Source: Notolepis coatsorum (Eukaryota > Chordata > Actinopteri > Aulopiformes > Paralepididae). From it: a stretch of 64,000 bases of DNA. The stretch is from positions 160,593,856 through 160,657,855 of the forward strand of contig OZ020587.1 in NCBI GenBank assembly GCA_963971535.1, given 5' to 3'. Position numbers and translations under genes: made by a program. Below the pieces are notes generated by a model. The model was not told where the DNA came from, searched no databases, and saw only the letters and a program-made list of their open reading frames with translations. Positions 21,627 to 34,421 of the stretch are shown here, piece after piece. Within the stretch, counting starts at the first letter, position 1; every line of letters starts with the position of its first letter.

Positions 21627-22170
21627 AGCTCGGCGCAACCTGCCTCGTCCACAGCTGGTCTCAGGAGCGCTGATAGACAAGGCCAAACACCTGGGCAACC
21701 TGGCCTTCAACCCAGAGAGGAACATGGTGTATTCCGTTGTTCTGGGTTCTGAGAGCTTCAGCCGGGAACACAGCTGGGAGCACAGCTGGGAGGTGGAGGT
21801 GGGAGACCATCTTGACTGGGCTATAGGTGTAGTTAAAGAGTAATTTGACAACAAGAGAGAGGGGCTACAGATATCACCACAACATGGTATCTGGGCTCTA
21901 GCTTATTGGAGTGGTGAGTACTATAATGTTCTGGGTCAGATCCTCACAGTGAAGAGGAGCCTCCAGAGGATCAGAGTACAGCTGGACTATGTCGAGGAGG
22001 AGCTGTCCTTCTACGACCCTGAAGACATGACTCACATCTACACTCATAAACACGCCTGGTGGTCCTTCAATGAGAAACTCTACCCATTCTTCTATATACA
22101 AGAGGCTACTTATGCCAAACACCCTGATATAAACATCTGCCAGTGGTCAGTGGTGTCTCGCAGACTGTGA
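21627..22170 (+). pseudogene. TRIM exon 5 fused to damaged PRY-SPRY (B30.2) exon
   Basis: Acceptor TTCTTCCAG ends at 21626. Exon 5 encodes QLVSGALIDKAKHLGNLAF and then jumps directly to the B30.2 sequence PERNMVYSVVLGSESF, so the exon 5 end, the last intron and the first part of PRY are deleted. Next come a 12-bp tandem duplication (EHSWEHSWEVEVGDH), WAIGVVKE and a TAA stop at 21841-21843. The rest of SPRY is still recognisable in other frames (the GIWALAYWSGEYY region, RIRVQLDYVEEELSFYDP, YPFFYIQ, and the ending before TGA at 22168). B30.2 is the target-binding domain; here it is non-functional. Confidence 0.85.
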
Positions 22171-22198
22171 TATAGTCATGACAGTGAGTTGTGTATAT

Positions 22199-22401
<203 letters not shown>

Positions 22402-22526
22402 GGACGGTGTCCTTATGTATGTATATAGAGGGAATAATGTATGTTATCTGTTGTATATATAGGCATGTTTTGTTTGTTGTTGTCTTGTCTCCCTCTTGTG
22501 TCTACATATCCCCACTCTCAGGTGTC

Positions 22527-23876
22527 TCAGGCCATGTCCTCATGTATCTGGATCTTTTGCCAAACGGATATTCTCAGGCTCTGTTTAAAATAAAATTCCC
22601 GTCCACACCACAGTGTTAAAAAAAAACTCCATCCAGACACAAACACATAAACGCATATGAATAGCTCCAACAAGCATGCGGGCCAGCAGGTGGCGATAAG
22701 CGATGTACGAGTGGTCAGGACGACTGAGAAACGATAGGAATTGTCCATTGGTTCACCCAGCCCACTTGACCATTCCTAGCATTTCCATTGGCTATATTGA
22801 CATACAAGATGATAAATAGATAGATATAGCGGAGGATTATGCAGTCCAGAGGAAACAACCAATCTAGATATGTCACGATTCAATGCTTTACTTCTGCGTA
22901 CTGGGCGACGGAGAGATACAATGTCAATGTTGAGATCACAATCTCCTAGATGCACCGAGTGAATCCACAGTCACTTGCTCCTCAATAGGAAACCAACCTA
23001 GATTTACCATGAAGGACTGGTTCTAACCGAACCGTTCGTTATACAAGTATCACAGAGACATTTCAAAGGTACTCACAGTTGCACGAGGGTTTCTGACAGA
23101 CATACGGGATGGTTTGAAATCTCGGCGTTGCTTATAAACATTTTAAATATTCTTTATAAACTGCTCAAAACGGCATTATTTCCGGCGCTGGGTGCATGAT
23201 GCGCATGCGCTGTGATCACACCAGGCAGCCAATGCCGGAAATAATGCCCCAGTCACGAAAGGGGCTAACAATCTCCGGATTCTGAAACTAAATGGCGAGT
23301 CCTTATCACAAAGCAAACTATATATATACTAATTACAACAAGACATTCATTAATTGCATTGTACTGTTCACGTGTGGTGCCGTCGTCGCATAAGTAAGGA
23401 TAGTTTGAATGACATTTCAGCACCAAGTCCACGAAGTTATTATTACTTCAAAGCGCTACTGCCTATATGGATAAAACAAGGTGTAATAAGGATGTTTTAG
23501 GTGGTGGTAGTTTCTCTGTAAGGACATTATAGCTGAAATATATAGCCTAGCTAGTCTATAGTCGGTCTGATATATATTAGAGAAATAGTAAAGTAATATT
23601 CGCCAAACAATCTGACGGGCCAGATATTATTACGGCCCGCCACAGTCTGAGCATGCGTAGTGAGCTGTGGCGTCATCGTTTATCTAGACTATGCGTTTAC
23701 AGTGGCTGCACGGATCCACTGAACGGATATTTTGGAAAATCTTCACTTTAAAATGCGTTTGAGAAAATCTCCGTTTATGTCTCTGAAAACACCCTTTACG
23801 TGTGGATGAAAGGCCCAATCGTGGAATAAAATGTGCGTTTGGCAAAAGATCCAGATACGTGGGGACATGGCCTCAG
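22527..23876. mobile_element. hAT-like MITE with ~45-bp inverted ends
   Basis: Left end CAGGCCATGTCCTCATGTAT and right end (reverse complement) AGGCCATGTCCCCACGTATC match over ~45 bp, including TGGATCTTTTGCCAAACG. The element has no transposase. Inside, GGCATTATTTCCGGC (23172) and its complement (23232) form a small hairpin. The 8-bp TSD expected for hAT could not be confirmed. Confidence 0.55.
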
Positions 23877-24527
23877 TTCCAGCAACAACAGCAACAGCAG
23901 CAGCAGCTGAGGCTTGTCAGGCAATCAGGCTCCACACTCCTTCATATACTCATTTGTGTGCAGTGTTAGTGAGCTCCCTGGTTTGTTTGGTCTGTGTGTG
24001 GTGGTAACTATATTTGGTCTGTGTGTGGTGGTAATTATACTTGGTCTGTGTCTGTGTGGGAGCTCATTTTGGTATGTCTTCGGTATAGAGCTGGTGAAGG
24101 CTCTGGCACTTTGTGCTGTCAGTTAGTTTAGGTCTTTAGTATAGTTTTGTGCTGTTTGTGTTGTGCTGTAGAGCTGTGGCCTGTTTGGCATTAGTTTGGT
24201 ATTTGTACATTTCTGTTTTGTTCCTAACTTGTGTATATTTATTCCTCGTCACCCAGCTTATGGTGATTGTTTTTTCTTGTTTATTAATCTTTTGTTTTGC
24301 ACACAGGTACATTGAGGACAGGAAGATACCCTGGGTCTACATTTTGCATCACGTAGGTGACCTACTGTTAAAGACACCAGCTTTAGAAGTGAGCACCACC
24401 ACCTGTACTTTGGGGAGTCCGCGCCTGTAAGGGGGGGTGGGCTTTTATTTCTTTTTGATATTTCATTTGGTGCTCACTGGTAAGTCCTCCTTGCTCTCTG
24501 TGTTGCTGAGTTTGTGCGCGTGTGTGT
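23877..24527. other. No recognisable gene
   Basis: GT-rich degenerate sequence with three short TTTGGTCTGTGTGTGG direct repeats (23980-24060) and a CAG-rich patch (23885-23910). Open frames are short and unrecognised. Confidence 0.4.
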
Positions 24528-24654
24528 GTGATATAGTCATGACAGTGAGGTGTGTGTGTGTGTGATTGTCATGACAGTGAGGGGTGTGGGTGTGTGTGTG
24601 TGTGTGATAGTCATGACAGTGAGGTGTGTGTGTCTACAGTATGTGTGTGTGTGT
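24528..24654. repeat. Tandem ATAGTCATGACAGTGAGG-(TG)n units
   Basis: Three copies of a ~38-bp unit made of ATAGTCATGACAGTGAGG plus a variable TG run. The same unit appears at 22170 and at 32718-32740, on the far side of the LINE nest, so LINE C inserted into this array. Confidence 0.8.
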
Positions 24655-24981
24655 GTTTATGTTTATGTTTATTAAAGGATCCCCATTAGAGACACATGAA
24701 AGAGTCTCTAGTCTTCCTGGGGTCCTGGACAAAACAAATACAATACAAATGTACAACAAAAAATAACAATAAAAAATTAAAACAAAACCCAAATAAAAAG
24801 TTAATACAAATATACAAATTCACATTATAAAATCTACATTCCAGTCAAACAAAAAAAAGATAAAATACACAGATAACAGTTACATACTTGACAAAACACA
24901 AATACAAAATGTATACAAATTCACATTATAAAATCTAACATTCCAGTCAAAAAGAAAAAAAAATGATAATACACATAACAG

Positions 24982-26788
24982 TTACATACTTGACATGTTT
25001 GCAAGATATCTCTTAATATTTGTTTTGAAAGTAATTTTATTATGTATTGTGTATGAGATGTTTTTCCGCAGAGTATTCCAGAGTGCTATTGACCTATACA
25101 TGCCAGTGAGTTTGAGAAAATTTGATTTTGGTGCTGATTTTGTTCTGATGTTACCAGAAGCGGCCCCTCTAGTGTTGTAACCATGTTCAGAAGTAATTTC
25201 TAACTGCTGAGCCAAGCTAGATGGCTTACCAGTGCTAATAATGTTCCGCAGTAGCATTAGAAGACTCATCGATACTTTATTTTCAACCATCAGCCAAGCC
25301 AGATGTTCATGCATAAAACCAATACTTGTCCTGTATGAACAGTGCCAGGCGAGCCGCTTTATTCTGAGCAACCTGCAACTTTTTTAAATTCGATTTTGTA
25401 GCTGACGACCAGATAACAGGGCAGTATTCTAAATGAGACAAAACCAAAGAATGAATAACATATTTCATTATGGAGGGAGTGATAAAAAACAGAACATTTC
25501 CTAGTCATAAAAATGCCTCTTCCCATTTTAATGACAATATTATTTATATCTTTAGACCAAGATAAGGAGCTATCAATAGTAACTCCGAGAAGTTTTATTG
25601 TGTTCACTTGTTCAATTTGTGTGGTGCCAATTGACAGTTTTAACTGAGGATGCATGCCCAACATGTGCCTAGATCCAAGCACAATGGTCTTTGTCTTAGA
25701 GATATTTAACTTGTTGCACTCAATCCATTCATAAATGTCTGTTAAGGCCCTGTTTAAGGTGTCAGTTACATCTTGCTCAGATGTAGCTGCACTGTATAAT
25801 GTTGTGTCATCAGCATACATAATTGTTTTAAATAAAATTACAGCCAACGGTAAATCATTGGTAAAGATGGAGTATAACAAAGGCCCTATAGCAGCTTCCT
25901 TGTGGAACCCCACAGTTAATGGGATTCCATTTTGAAAAGCTGCCATTAAAGAAGACTCTCTGTTGTCTCCCTGAGAGATAATTAATAAACCATGATAGTG
26001 CATTGGAGGTGAAACCGTAACACTGTAGCTTATCTACAAGCAAGGTATGATCAATTTCATCAAATGCTGCACTGAAATCCAACATAACGGCACCTACTAA
26101 TTTCTTGTCATCCATACTTGATAACCAGTCATCACTCATTTGCAAGAGTGCAGTACCTGTAGAATGACCTTCCCTGTATGCATGCTGAAAGGCTGAGAGC
26201 AGATTGTTATTGAAAAAGTAATCCATGACCTGTTTCAATACTATTTTTTCTATTATTTTGCTTAGCAACGGTAAAATACTGATCGGACGGCTATTTGGAC
26301 CGTTAAATGTTTTATTTTTGTCTTTCGGAAGTGGGATGATTTTAGCTTCCTTCCATGCTGTAGGATGAACCCCACTGTTTAAGCACTGGTTGAATATATG
26401 ACATATAGGAGTAGCTACAGAGTTAACCACAAGTTTAAGTATTTTGCTGTCTAAGTTGTCTATACCGGAGGAAGTGGAATCAGCTTGAGACATAATTAAT
26501 TTCAAAACTTGCTCTATCAATCTCATTAATGCTAAAGAGACAGTTTTTGCCTTTCATTATTTCTTTCTTTATTAGTGAATGAGATAGTGAACCATCACTA
26601 CTTTGTAGACATCCTCTTAATTTATCAACTTTATTTTTAAAGAAATCATTGAAGTAGTTTGCCATGTCATGAGGTTTTGTTATGAATTTACCTTCAGATT
26701 GTATGAAGGAGATTGATGTATTTGATTTCCTGCCCATTATCTCATTCAGTGTTGACCATAGTTTTTTCCCATCATTTTTTGTTTCACT
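24982..26788 (-). pseudogene. LINE C reverse transcriptase, frameshifted
   Basis: Minus-strand RT of the CR1/Rex/Jockey-like group. In order: GIDNLDSKILK, NSRPISILPLLSKIIEK, QHAYREGHSTGTALL, VMLDFSAAFDEIDH, CGVPQGS, a frameshift near 25890, the catalytic TIMYADDTTLYS (near 25810), KLLGVTIDSSLSW, another frameshift near 25480, and the C-terminal region with HGYNTRGAASGN. At least three frame changes. Non-functional; the catalytic YADD residues themselves are retained. Confidence 0.82.
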
Positions 26789-26799
26789 AATCCTATGTT

Positions 26800-29700
26800 A
26801 AAAGCCCTCCAGGGGGTTGGGCGAGGGGCTAACATCCCCACCCCGTAAAACACTATATTGTTACAGAAACGCCAACAAGAGAAAAACAAGACATCAATAC
26901 CTTGGCCCAGGGAAGAGAAGGGTCTTCGATAAGAAGGTCTATGACACCATGTGGTGAAAGCCAGAAGTCTCTGGAAGCCACACGGCCGATCACCCTTCTT
27001 TCGTCCAGGGCTGCCCATATCGGTACGTGGAACGTGAGAACCATGTATGAGATGGGTAAGACATTTCAAGTAGCAGCAGTGATGAGGAACTATAATCTCA
27101 CGCTGCTCGGAATAAGTGAGACAAGATGGACACAGTCCGGACAGAAACGACTGGCCTCAGGAGAGTTACTGCTGTACTCCGGACACGAAGAGGACAATGC
27201 CTCCCACACCCAAGGAGTAGCACTGATGCTATCTAAAACAGCACAGACGGCGCTCATAGGATGGGAAGCCCATGGTCCAAGGATCATCACCGCATCCTTT
27301 CGAACCAAGAAGAAGAGGATCAATATGAACATCATACAGTGCTACGCTCCTACCAATGACAGCGAGGAAGCAGACAAAGACCAGTTCTACAACAGACTGC
27401 AGTCCATTATAGAAAAGCACCCAGAGAGAGACATCACAATCCTGATGGGAGACCTTAATGCCAAGATCGGAAGTGACAACAGGGGGTACGAAGATATAAT
27501 GGGAAGACACGGATTGGGGGCCATGAATGAAAATGGGGAGAGGCTGGCGGACCTGTGCGCTATGAACAACTTGGTCATTGGCGGCAGTGTTTTTCCCCAT
27601 AAGAACATCCACAAGGCCACTTGGGTATCGCCAGACCACATAACCGAGAACCAGATTGACCATGTCTGTATCAGCAAGAAATTCAGGAGGTCCATGCAGG
27701 ATATAAGAGTAAAGAGAGGAGCAGATGTGGCTTCAGACCACCACCTTGTCGTAGCCAGCCTGAAGCTGAAGCTGAGAAAGAACTGGATGTCGGCACATAC
27801 AACACGACACAGGTACAACACAGCTTCCTTGAGAGACGCCAGTAAGCTGGAAGAGTTCAGAGTAACACTCAGCAACAAGTTCCAAGTTTTACAGGAGCTG
27901 TTGGAAGAGGACGAGTGCACCCTGGAGAACAGTTGGAAGGAGATAAAAGAGGCAGTAACGTCTACCTGCCAGGAAGTTCTTGGCCCCAAGAAGCACCAGC
28001 ACAAGGAGTGTATCTCAGGGGACAGTCTGCGAAAGATCAAAGAGAGGAGGGAGAAGAAGGCGGCAGTGAACAACAGCCGGACAAGAGCAGAGAAGGCCAA
28101 GGCACAAGAAAGGTATGCAGAAGGAAACAAGCTAGTAAAGAAGAGCATCAGAGCAGACAAGCGAAGGTATATGGATGACCTGGCAACAGAGGCAGAGCAA
28201 GCAGCAAGAGAGGGGAATATGAGAGAACTGTACAACATCACCAAGAAGCTGGCAGGAAAGTACAGCAAACCAGAACGACCTGTGAAGGACAAAGAGGGAA
28301 GACCGATAACAACGGGAGAGGAGCAACAAAAGAACAGATGGATGGAGTATTTTGAAGAACTTCTAAACCGGCCAGCACCACAGAACCCACCAGACATCGC
28401 ACAGGCTGACACAGACCTACCCATAGCCTGCAACGCACCAACCAGGGAAGAAATTAGGAAGGCTATCAAGCAGCTGAGGAACGGAAAGGCTGCAGGACCA
28501 GACAACATCCCTGCGGAGGCACTGAAGTCAGATATAGAAACCACGGTGAAGATGCTCCACCCACTCTTCATGAAGATATGGGAGGAAGAAGACGTGCCAG
28601 GAGATTGGAAAGAGGGCTATCTCATCAAGATCCCAAAGAAAGGCGACCTTAGCAATTGCGCAAATTACAGAGGGATCACACTGCTATCAGTGCCAGGGAA
28701 AGTTTTTAACAGAGTAATCTTGAACAGGATGAAGGACCTCATCGATGGACAACTCCGCGAGGAGCAAGCTGGTTTCCGCAAGGACCGATCCTGCACAGAC
28801 CAAATTGCAGTGCTGCGCATCATCGTGGAGCAGTCGATAGAGTGGAACTCGCCCCTGTACATAAATTTTGTGGACTATGAGAAAGCCTTTGACAGCCTAG
28901 ACAGAGAGACCCTCTGGAAGCTTCTCCGACATTACGGGGTGCCGACCAAGATTGTTTCCATCATCAGGAACTCCTATGAGGGACTGACATGCAAGGTGGT
29001 CCACGGAGGGCAGCTCACAGAGGCATTCCAAATGAAGACCGGGGTCAGACAAGGTTGTCTGCTCTCGCCCTTCCTCTTCCTGCTGGCCATTGACTGGATA
29101 ATGAAGACCTCCACAGCACAGAGAAGGTACGGGATTCAGTGGACACCTTGGACGCAACTTGACGACTTGGACTATGCTGACGATTTGGCACTACTGTCGC
29201 ACACCCAACAACAGATGCAGGAGAAGACCAACAACGTGGCATCCACTTCCGCGCAAGTGGGACTCAACATCCACAAAGGCAAGACTAAGATCCTCAAGAC
29301 CAATGCAGCAAACAACACCAACACAATCATGCTGGATGGCGAGGCTTTGGAAGAAGTTGAAGCCTTTACCTACCTTGGCAGTGTTATTGACAAGCAGGGC
29401 GGCACAGATGCTGACATTAGAGCACGAATAAGGAAAGCACGTACAGCATTCGTGCAATTACGGAACATCTGGAGCTCAAAAGAACTGACTTCCAACACCA
29501 AAGTCAGATTCTTTAACACCAACGTCAAGGCAGTCCTATTATATGGAGCAGAGACGTGGAGAACTACAGCTGCAACCATCAGGAAAGTGCAGGTCTTCAT
29601 TAACAGCTGCCTGCGGAAGATCATCAACATCCGATGGCCAGACACCATCAGCAACTGCGAACTCTGGCAGAGAACAAACCAGCTGCCCGCAGAAGAAGAA

Positions 29701-29968
29701 ATTAAGAAACGCAGATGGCGCTGGATAGGCCACACCCTGCGAAAGCCCGCAAGTACCATCACCAGACAAGCCCTAACATGGAACCCGCAGGGCAAGCGGA
29801 AAAGGGGCCGCCCGAGAAACACCTGGCGCAGAGACCTGGAGGCAGACACCAAGACCATGAAGATGACCTGGAACCAACTGGAGAGAACAGCTCAAGACAG
29901 AGATGCTTGGAGATCACTTGTTGACGGCCTATGCCCCAGAAGGGGTAGCAGGCGTAAGTAAGTAAGTA
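26800..29968 (+). mobile_element. Full RTE-type LINE with 11-bp TSD, nested in LINE C
   Basis: Flanked by AATCCTATGTT at 26789-26799 and 29969-29979. The element starts at about 26800, has a ~140-bp leader, a single long ORF, and ends in a (GTAA)n tail that immediately follows the coding sequence. LINE C coding sense continues on both sides. One open ORF and a clean TSD show a young insertion. Confidence 0.9.
26941..29961 (+). CDS. RTE-type LINE polyprotein: APE endonuclease and reverse transcriptase, intact
   Basis: 1006 codons from the first in-frame ATG (26941); the frame is open upstream only to a TTG at 26902. The AP endonuclease comes first: [59 protein letters not shown]. The RT follows: [71 protein letters not shown], and the catalytic [11 protein letters not shown] near 29170. 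The C terminus has [13 protein letters not shown] and [16 protein letters not shown], typical of RTE-like elements. It encodes the machinery for its own target-primed insertion. The TAA stop lies inside the (GTAA)n tail. No inactivating change is seen, so it may be an active source copy. Confidence 0.9.
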   Translation: MTPCGESQKSLEATRPITLLSSRAAHIGTWNVRTMYEMGKTFQVAAVMRNYNLTLLGISETRWTQSGQKRLASGELLLYSGHEEDNASHTQGVALMLSKTAQTALIGWEAHGPRIITASFRTKKKRINMNIIQCYAPTNDSEEADKDQFYNRLQSIIEKHPERDITILMGDLNAKIGSDNRGYEDIMGRHGLGAMNENGERLADLCAMNNLVIGGSVFPHKNIHKATWVSPDHITENQIDHVCISKKFRRSMQDIRVKRGADVASDHHLVVASLKLKLRKNWMSAHTTRHRYNTASLRDASKLEEFRVTLSNKFQVLQELLEEDECTLENSWKEIKEAVTSTCQEVLGPKKHQHKECISGDSLRKIKERREKKAAVNNSRTRAEKAKAQERYAEGNKLVKKSIRADKRRYMDDLATEAEQAAREGNMRELYNITKKLAGKYSKPERPVKDKEGRPITTGEEQQKNRWMEYFEELLNRPAPQNPPDIAQADTDLPIACNAPTREEIRKAIKQLRNGKAAGPDNIPAEALKSDIETTVKMLHPLFMKIWEEEDVPGDWKEGYLIKIPKKGDLSNCANYRGITLLSVPGKVFNRVILNRMKDLIDGQLREEQAGFRKDRSCTDQIAVLRIIVEQSIEWNSPLYINFVDYEKAFDSLDRETLWKLLRHYGVPTKIVSIIRNSYEGLTCKVVHGGQLTEAFQMKTGVRQGCLLSPFLFLLAIDWIMKTSTAQRRYGIQWTPWTQLDDLDYADDLALLSHTQQQMQEKTNNVASTSAQVGLNIHKGKTKILKTNAANNTNTIMLDGEALEEVEAFTYLGSVIDKQGGTDADIRARIRKARTAFVQLRNIWSSKELTSNTKVRFFNTNVKAVLLYGAETWRTTAATIRKVQVFINSCLRKIINIRWPDTISNCELWQRTNQLPAEEEIKKRRWRWIGHTLRKPASTITRQALTWNPQGKRKRGRPRNTWRRDLEADTKTMKMTWNQLERTAQDRDAWRSLVDGLCPRRGSRRK

Positions 29969-30111
29969 AATCCTATGTTTATAATACTCTTTCTTTTTCG
30001 TTTTATTTAGCCTTGTCACTCTGTTCCTTAATTGACAGTAAATTTGTCTATCTGACTTCAAGCCTAGTTTATGTGCTGTTTTCTTTGCATTATCCCTCAG
30101 AGTCATTAGGT

Positions 30112-32362
30112 CAAGGATTTTCTTTTTTGTGTTTTATTTTTTTATTATTTTTTAAACAAACATATAGACAAACATGACAACACACGATAAGATATACAAG
30201 CATTATTAACAGTGCACATCCAATGAAGTCACCTTATAGTTAAATGTCTTATACAGGATATACCCCCAATACCTGCTATCTAATACCCTACACACATGCT
30301 CTAGCTCGTACCCCCCCCTCCCGGACCCCCATTGGATAATCCATCCATTATACCTCGCTCCTAACCAGACACTACCATTATATGCTAGCTTTTATTATCT
30401 CCACCACTTCTAACCACATTGTCATTTTGGATTCATTGAGACCCAAAATTCTAGCTGTAGATATTTCTTGATAAATCACATCGAGATATGTAATAATCCA
30501 GACCTTTCGGCAACATTTTCCCGGTTGGAACCATCGTGATGCTATCAGCTTTTTAGCCACTGTGATACCCGATAAAACCAATCTCTTTAGCTGTGGATTT
30601 ACTGCATACTCAAAAACATCATTCAGCAGTAGTACAGAGGGGTGTACAGGTATATTCAGAGTTAAGAGATTTGATAATTGCTGGATCACCTCTTTCCAGA
30701 ATATTTTAACTGGTGGGCAGTCCCAGTACATGTGCATAAATGTCCCCTCGTCCCCATTTGTACATAAGGAGCATTTGGAGTCTTGTTTAAGACCCATTTT
30801 TTTCAGTCTTATAGGAGTCAAGTATGTCCTGTGAATATAGTTAAGATTTATTTGTTGATGGTCCGGGTTCCTTGATGTAAATCGAATATTTGCCCAGGCT
30901 TCTTGCCAATCAAAATCGCTTTCCAGGTCTGGTATATCCCTCCTCCAGACGGAGTCTAGGTGGAGGGTTTCATATGAGGACGTTAGTAATTGATGATAAA
31001 AATCTGAAACAAAACCTCTCTCTTTCATAGAAGAATTTGTGGTATCTGTGGTGTTCAATTGGTATCTTTAATGGAACACCGTGAGACTTCAAACTTAACA
31101 ATAACTGTGTGTAAAAATAAATTGTGGACTTGGTGAGATTACATTTTTTGCGTATTTCTTCATAGCTACAGAAACCCTGTTTGTTAAAAACATCACCTAA
31201 TGAGTGTATGCCTTGCTTTTCCCATATAGGGAATCTTATAGGTCGTTTTCCAATCAAGAGTGCATTGTTATTGAATAAGGGAGTATGATTATGCCATTTA
31301 TGTGGATTAGAATGTTTATATTGTGTTTCACGCCATATCCGGATCGCATGAGTAATTATGGGGCCAAATTTCCGTTCGCATTGCTTAATTGATAATTTAG
31401 TGTATGCTATGTCCTTCAGTCTATGTGGGGCTACTATATTTTCTTCTAATTTTCTCCAGGATACTAATGCTTGGGGATCAAACCATGTTGTCAATGGTCT
31501 TAAAGTGTACGCCTTAAAATAGTGGAAAAAATCTGGAAATGCCATACCACTGTCTGCTTTGTTTCTCTGTGCGGTGGATCTTTTTATACGTGGTGGTTTG
31601 TTATTCCAAATAAATTTTTATGTGGAGGAGTGTAATTTTTTCCAGTAACCCTCTGGAGGGGGTAACGGTAGCATTGAGCTGAAGAAGTTGATTCTAGGTA
31701 GTACGTCCATCTTAACTATTGATATCCGTGCCTGTACTGAGTTTTTAAGTTTTGACCACCTATCAAGGTCGTCGTTGATTTTGTTTTGGATTTTTATGTA
31801 ATTGTGCTTCACCGTTTGTCTTATGGTGGGGAATATTTCCACTCCCAAGCATCTAAAGTGTTTTACCATAGGTATCTCTACTGGGAGGGTTATATATTTT
31901 TTTGCAGGGGCGTTAAGTGGAAGGAAAGCCGACTTCGGCCAGTTTATCTTAAATCCCGATAAGTCTCCAAAGTCCTCAATCAACTCGAGCAGATGAGGCA
32001 GTGTGGTGTTGGGGTTTTGCATGAACAGTATCACGTCGTCCGCATATAAACAAATTTTATGTTGTGTGCCCTTGATTACGATTGGTTCTATGGATTGGGA
32101 TTGTCTTATATATTGTGCTAAAGGCTCTAATGATAGGTCGAATAGTCCGGGACTAAGAGGGCAACCCTGTCTAGCTGAGCGTGATACCGGAAAGATTCCG
32201 GAGGTGATTATACCTGTTGTAATCATGGCCGATGGGTCTTTGTATACTACTTTAATCATATCAATGAAACCTTTACCTAACCCCATCCTTTCTAATACTG
32301 CCCATAGATACGACCATTCCAGCCTGTCAAAAGCTTTCATTGCATCCAGGGACAACATCGCC
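30112..32362 (-). mobile_element. 5'-truncated L1 nested in LINE C
   Basis: Antisense L1 3' half flanked by TTAGGT (30106-30111 and 32363-32368), with an A-rich tail at 30112-30165. LINE C coding sense reads from DKEI (32372) to LMTLRDNAKK (30105) across the insertion, confirming both edges. It is a different L1 subfamily from the 9286 copy by sequence. Confidence 0.82.
30378..32360 (-). pseudogene. L1 ORF2p C-terminal two thirds, broken
   Basis: Minus-strand L1 RT. It begins within the palm (LSLDAMKAFDRLEWSY), then SARQGCPLSPGLF, catalytic ICLYADDVILF near 32040, and GFKINWPKS. Around 31618 the frame breaks, then continues with the post-RT region (31545-30970) and the C-terminal segment (31058-30378) containing the knuckle CSLCTNGDEGTFMHMYWDC. 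It stops at 30378. Two frameshifts plus truncation make it inactive. Confidence 0.82.
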
Positions 32363-32369
32363 TTAGGTA

Positions 32370-32706
32370 TTTCTTTATCCAGCCATGAAGCACCTTTCGA
32401 CCGAACAGTACATTTTCTAAATGGTGCATGCCTGTTCACAATTTCCATGAGCAGATTCATAAATACATGAACTGCTATTTCGGGGTTGTTCTCTTTGCAC
32501 ACTATAGACCAGTCTACTTTGTCTACCTCACCAACAAATACTTCCTTATTGAAGTGTTTGTAGGATCTTTTGTTGATAATTTTATTACCTCCTTTTGGGA
32601 TTTTAGTACTCCTAGATAATGCAACCAAATTATGATCACTAAATCCCACTGCTATAGAGACTATTTTAGAACAGCATTCTGGAAAGTTTGTAAATACAAG
32701 GTCCAA
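32370..32706 (-). pseudogene. LINE C endonuclease end
   Basis: Minus-strand segment with the C-terminal APE endonuclease motif SDHNLVALS and the following linker (KGASWLDKEI). 5' truncated at about 32706 where the CATGACAGTGAGG/(TG)n array resumes. The reading frame appears to run into the inserted L1 by chance. Confidence 0.7.
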
Positions 32707-32735
32707 CAGGTGTGTGTGTAATAGTCATGACAGTG

Positions 32736-32736
<1 letters not shown>

Positions 32737-32822
<86 letters not shown>
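32737..32822. repeat. (TG)n microsatellite
   Basis: About 43 TG units following the CATGACAGTGAGG unit. Confidence 0.95.
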
Positions 32823-32824
<2 letters not shown>

Positions 32825-33149
32825 ACAAATCATATGCAGGTAGAAAATGTACGGAAAATCCATCGCGATTTGGAATCAAATTGACGGGGAACTTTAATCC
32901 CTGGGTATTAATCGAACGAAACGAAGAAAAAGCAGTCATATTCCAGCATGGTTATTAATGACACCAATGGCAAACAGTGGTTAACGGTCTTTATTAGTGT
33001 TTGCCCTGCACAGGCAGCAATGGTCTTTAGGAAGTCAATAGATATCATATCCGACATCACCGTACGTGTACACGTCTGTCAACCTGTCACGTATTTCTCC
33101 CATAACACGCTTTGCTCGGCTTAGTCCACTTTTCCACATTTCATGGGGG
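32823..33149. other. No recognisable gene
   Basis: Sequence with CGTACGTGTACACG motifs near 33060 that may belong to the adjoining MITE. No coding signal. Confidence 0.35.
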
Positions 33150-33382
33150 TGTTTCATTACCGTATATGATTAATTTACGGGCGGTTCTATATGCAAATAC
33201 TTAAAATCATGCACGAGCGCGGAGCGTAGAACAAATGGTATTTATCAACACGGAGTGTGCGTAGGACCTGTGTACGCACGTGTGATAAATCCCGATATTT
33301 CTGTACGTACACACATTCTAAATTCTGTGCTTAAGAACGAAAATAGAACACTTTCTAAGCATTGTTGATAAATGAGGGCCCG
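33150..33382. mobile_element. Harbinger-type MITE remnant
   Basis: Shares GATAAATGAGGGCCC, GATAAATCCC and CGTACGCAC-type repeats with 4740-4915. It then joins a stretch (33383-33470) with TTTCTGTGTGGAGTTTG, a motif of a widespread fish repeat. Confidence 0.4.
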
Positions 33383-33673
33383 GGGCGTTGCCAGGTACCC
33401 AGGTGGGGGATCTCCCAGGCCTTTCTGTGTGGAGTTTGTATGTTCCCCCCCGGCCCCCGATAAGAGAAACAGATCGCTGACACTGATGAAGCATGGGATC
33501 GCTGACTCCTCTGGACTGTGACGCCACTATATGGGGACCATGCAGTCTCATTAACGTGCAATTATTTCAATATATTCTGGACACCTGCTTCCAAATGTTC
33601 CTCCTGATCATCATCAACACAGACAGTGTTATCAGCCTCCACAGAACCAGGGAGCTGTAACCATTTGGTAGAT

Positions 33674-33962
<289 letters not shown>

Positions 33963-33963
<1 letters not shown>

Positions 33964-34285
33964 AGACAGAAGAGGTGTAGAGAGAAAGCGAGAGCTATAT
34001 GACTTCCATTGTCCTGCGACTCGAGGATTCCTCCCCACTGCCTCCCCTGACGTTGCAAAGCAGGCGGTGACATCGGGCCCATAATGATTGTTGCGCTCAA
34101 CCGTGAAACAGTGTCTGGAGTGAGAGAGGCCTGGGTGGGTGGTGGGGTGCACGAGGGGGGGGCACCGCACCGCCACGGTCAAATAAAGTGCACTCGGGCG
34201 CAGCCCTGAAATTGGCTCCCCTTGGAACAAAGAGGGGAGAAAAAACTGTATGTTAAGGGAATACAGTCTAATGCCTTTTATGATA
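33963..34285. other. No recognisable gene
   Basis: Mixed sequence between the CT array and the CCCTTTCACTG repeats. No conserved open frame and no repeat signature recognised. Confidence 0.4.
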
Positions 34286-34289
34286 AATA

Positions 34290-34416
34290 CCTTAACCCTT
34301 TCACTGCCGCACTACCGAAACGGTTAACCCTTTCACTGTGACAATTCACAGAAGGTTAACCCTTTCACTGCCACATGACAGCCGGGTGACCCTTTCACTG
34401 CCACACAACAGAAGGT
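34290..34416. repeat. Short tandem repeat, GGTTAACCCTTTCACTG unit
   Basis: Four degenerate copies of a ~33-bp unit (AACCCTTTCACTGCCACA...GAAGGTT) immediately left of the solo LTR. Confidence 0.75.
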
Positions 34417-34421
34417 TAATG

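Larger units (their letters stand above)
24655..32706 (-). mobile_element. LINE C (CR1/Rex1-like), host of two later insertions
   Basis: Old antisense LINE. Its 3' end contains ATTAAAGGATCCCCATTAG and CTTCCTGGGGTCCTGG, landmarks I recognise from abundant fish LINE 3' ends. Coding parts on the minus strand: endonuclease end (32370-32706), the inter-domain segment (29980-30105), and RT with the C terminus (24982-26788). RTE (26800-29968) and L1 (30112-32362) interrupt it. Joined without the insertions it is about 2.6 kb and still 5' truncated. Confidence 0.8.

Noticed and set aside
27387..28571. 394-codon minus-strand frame
   Set aside because: Shadow of the RTE polyprotein on the opposite strand.
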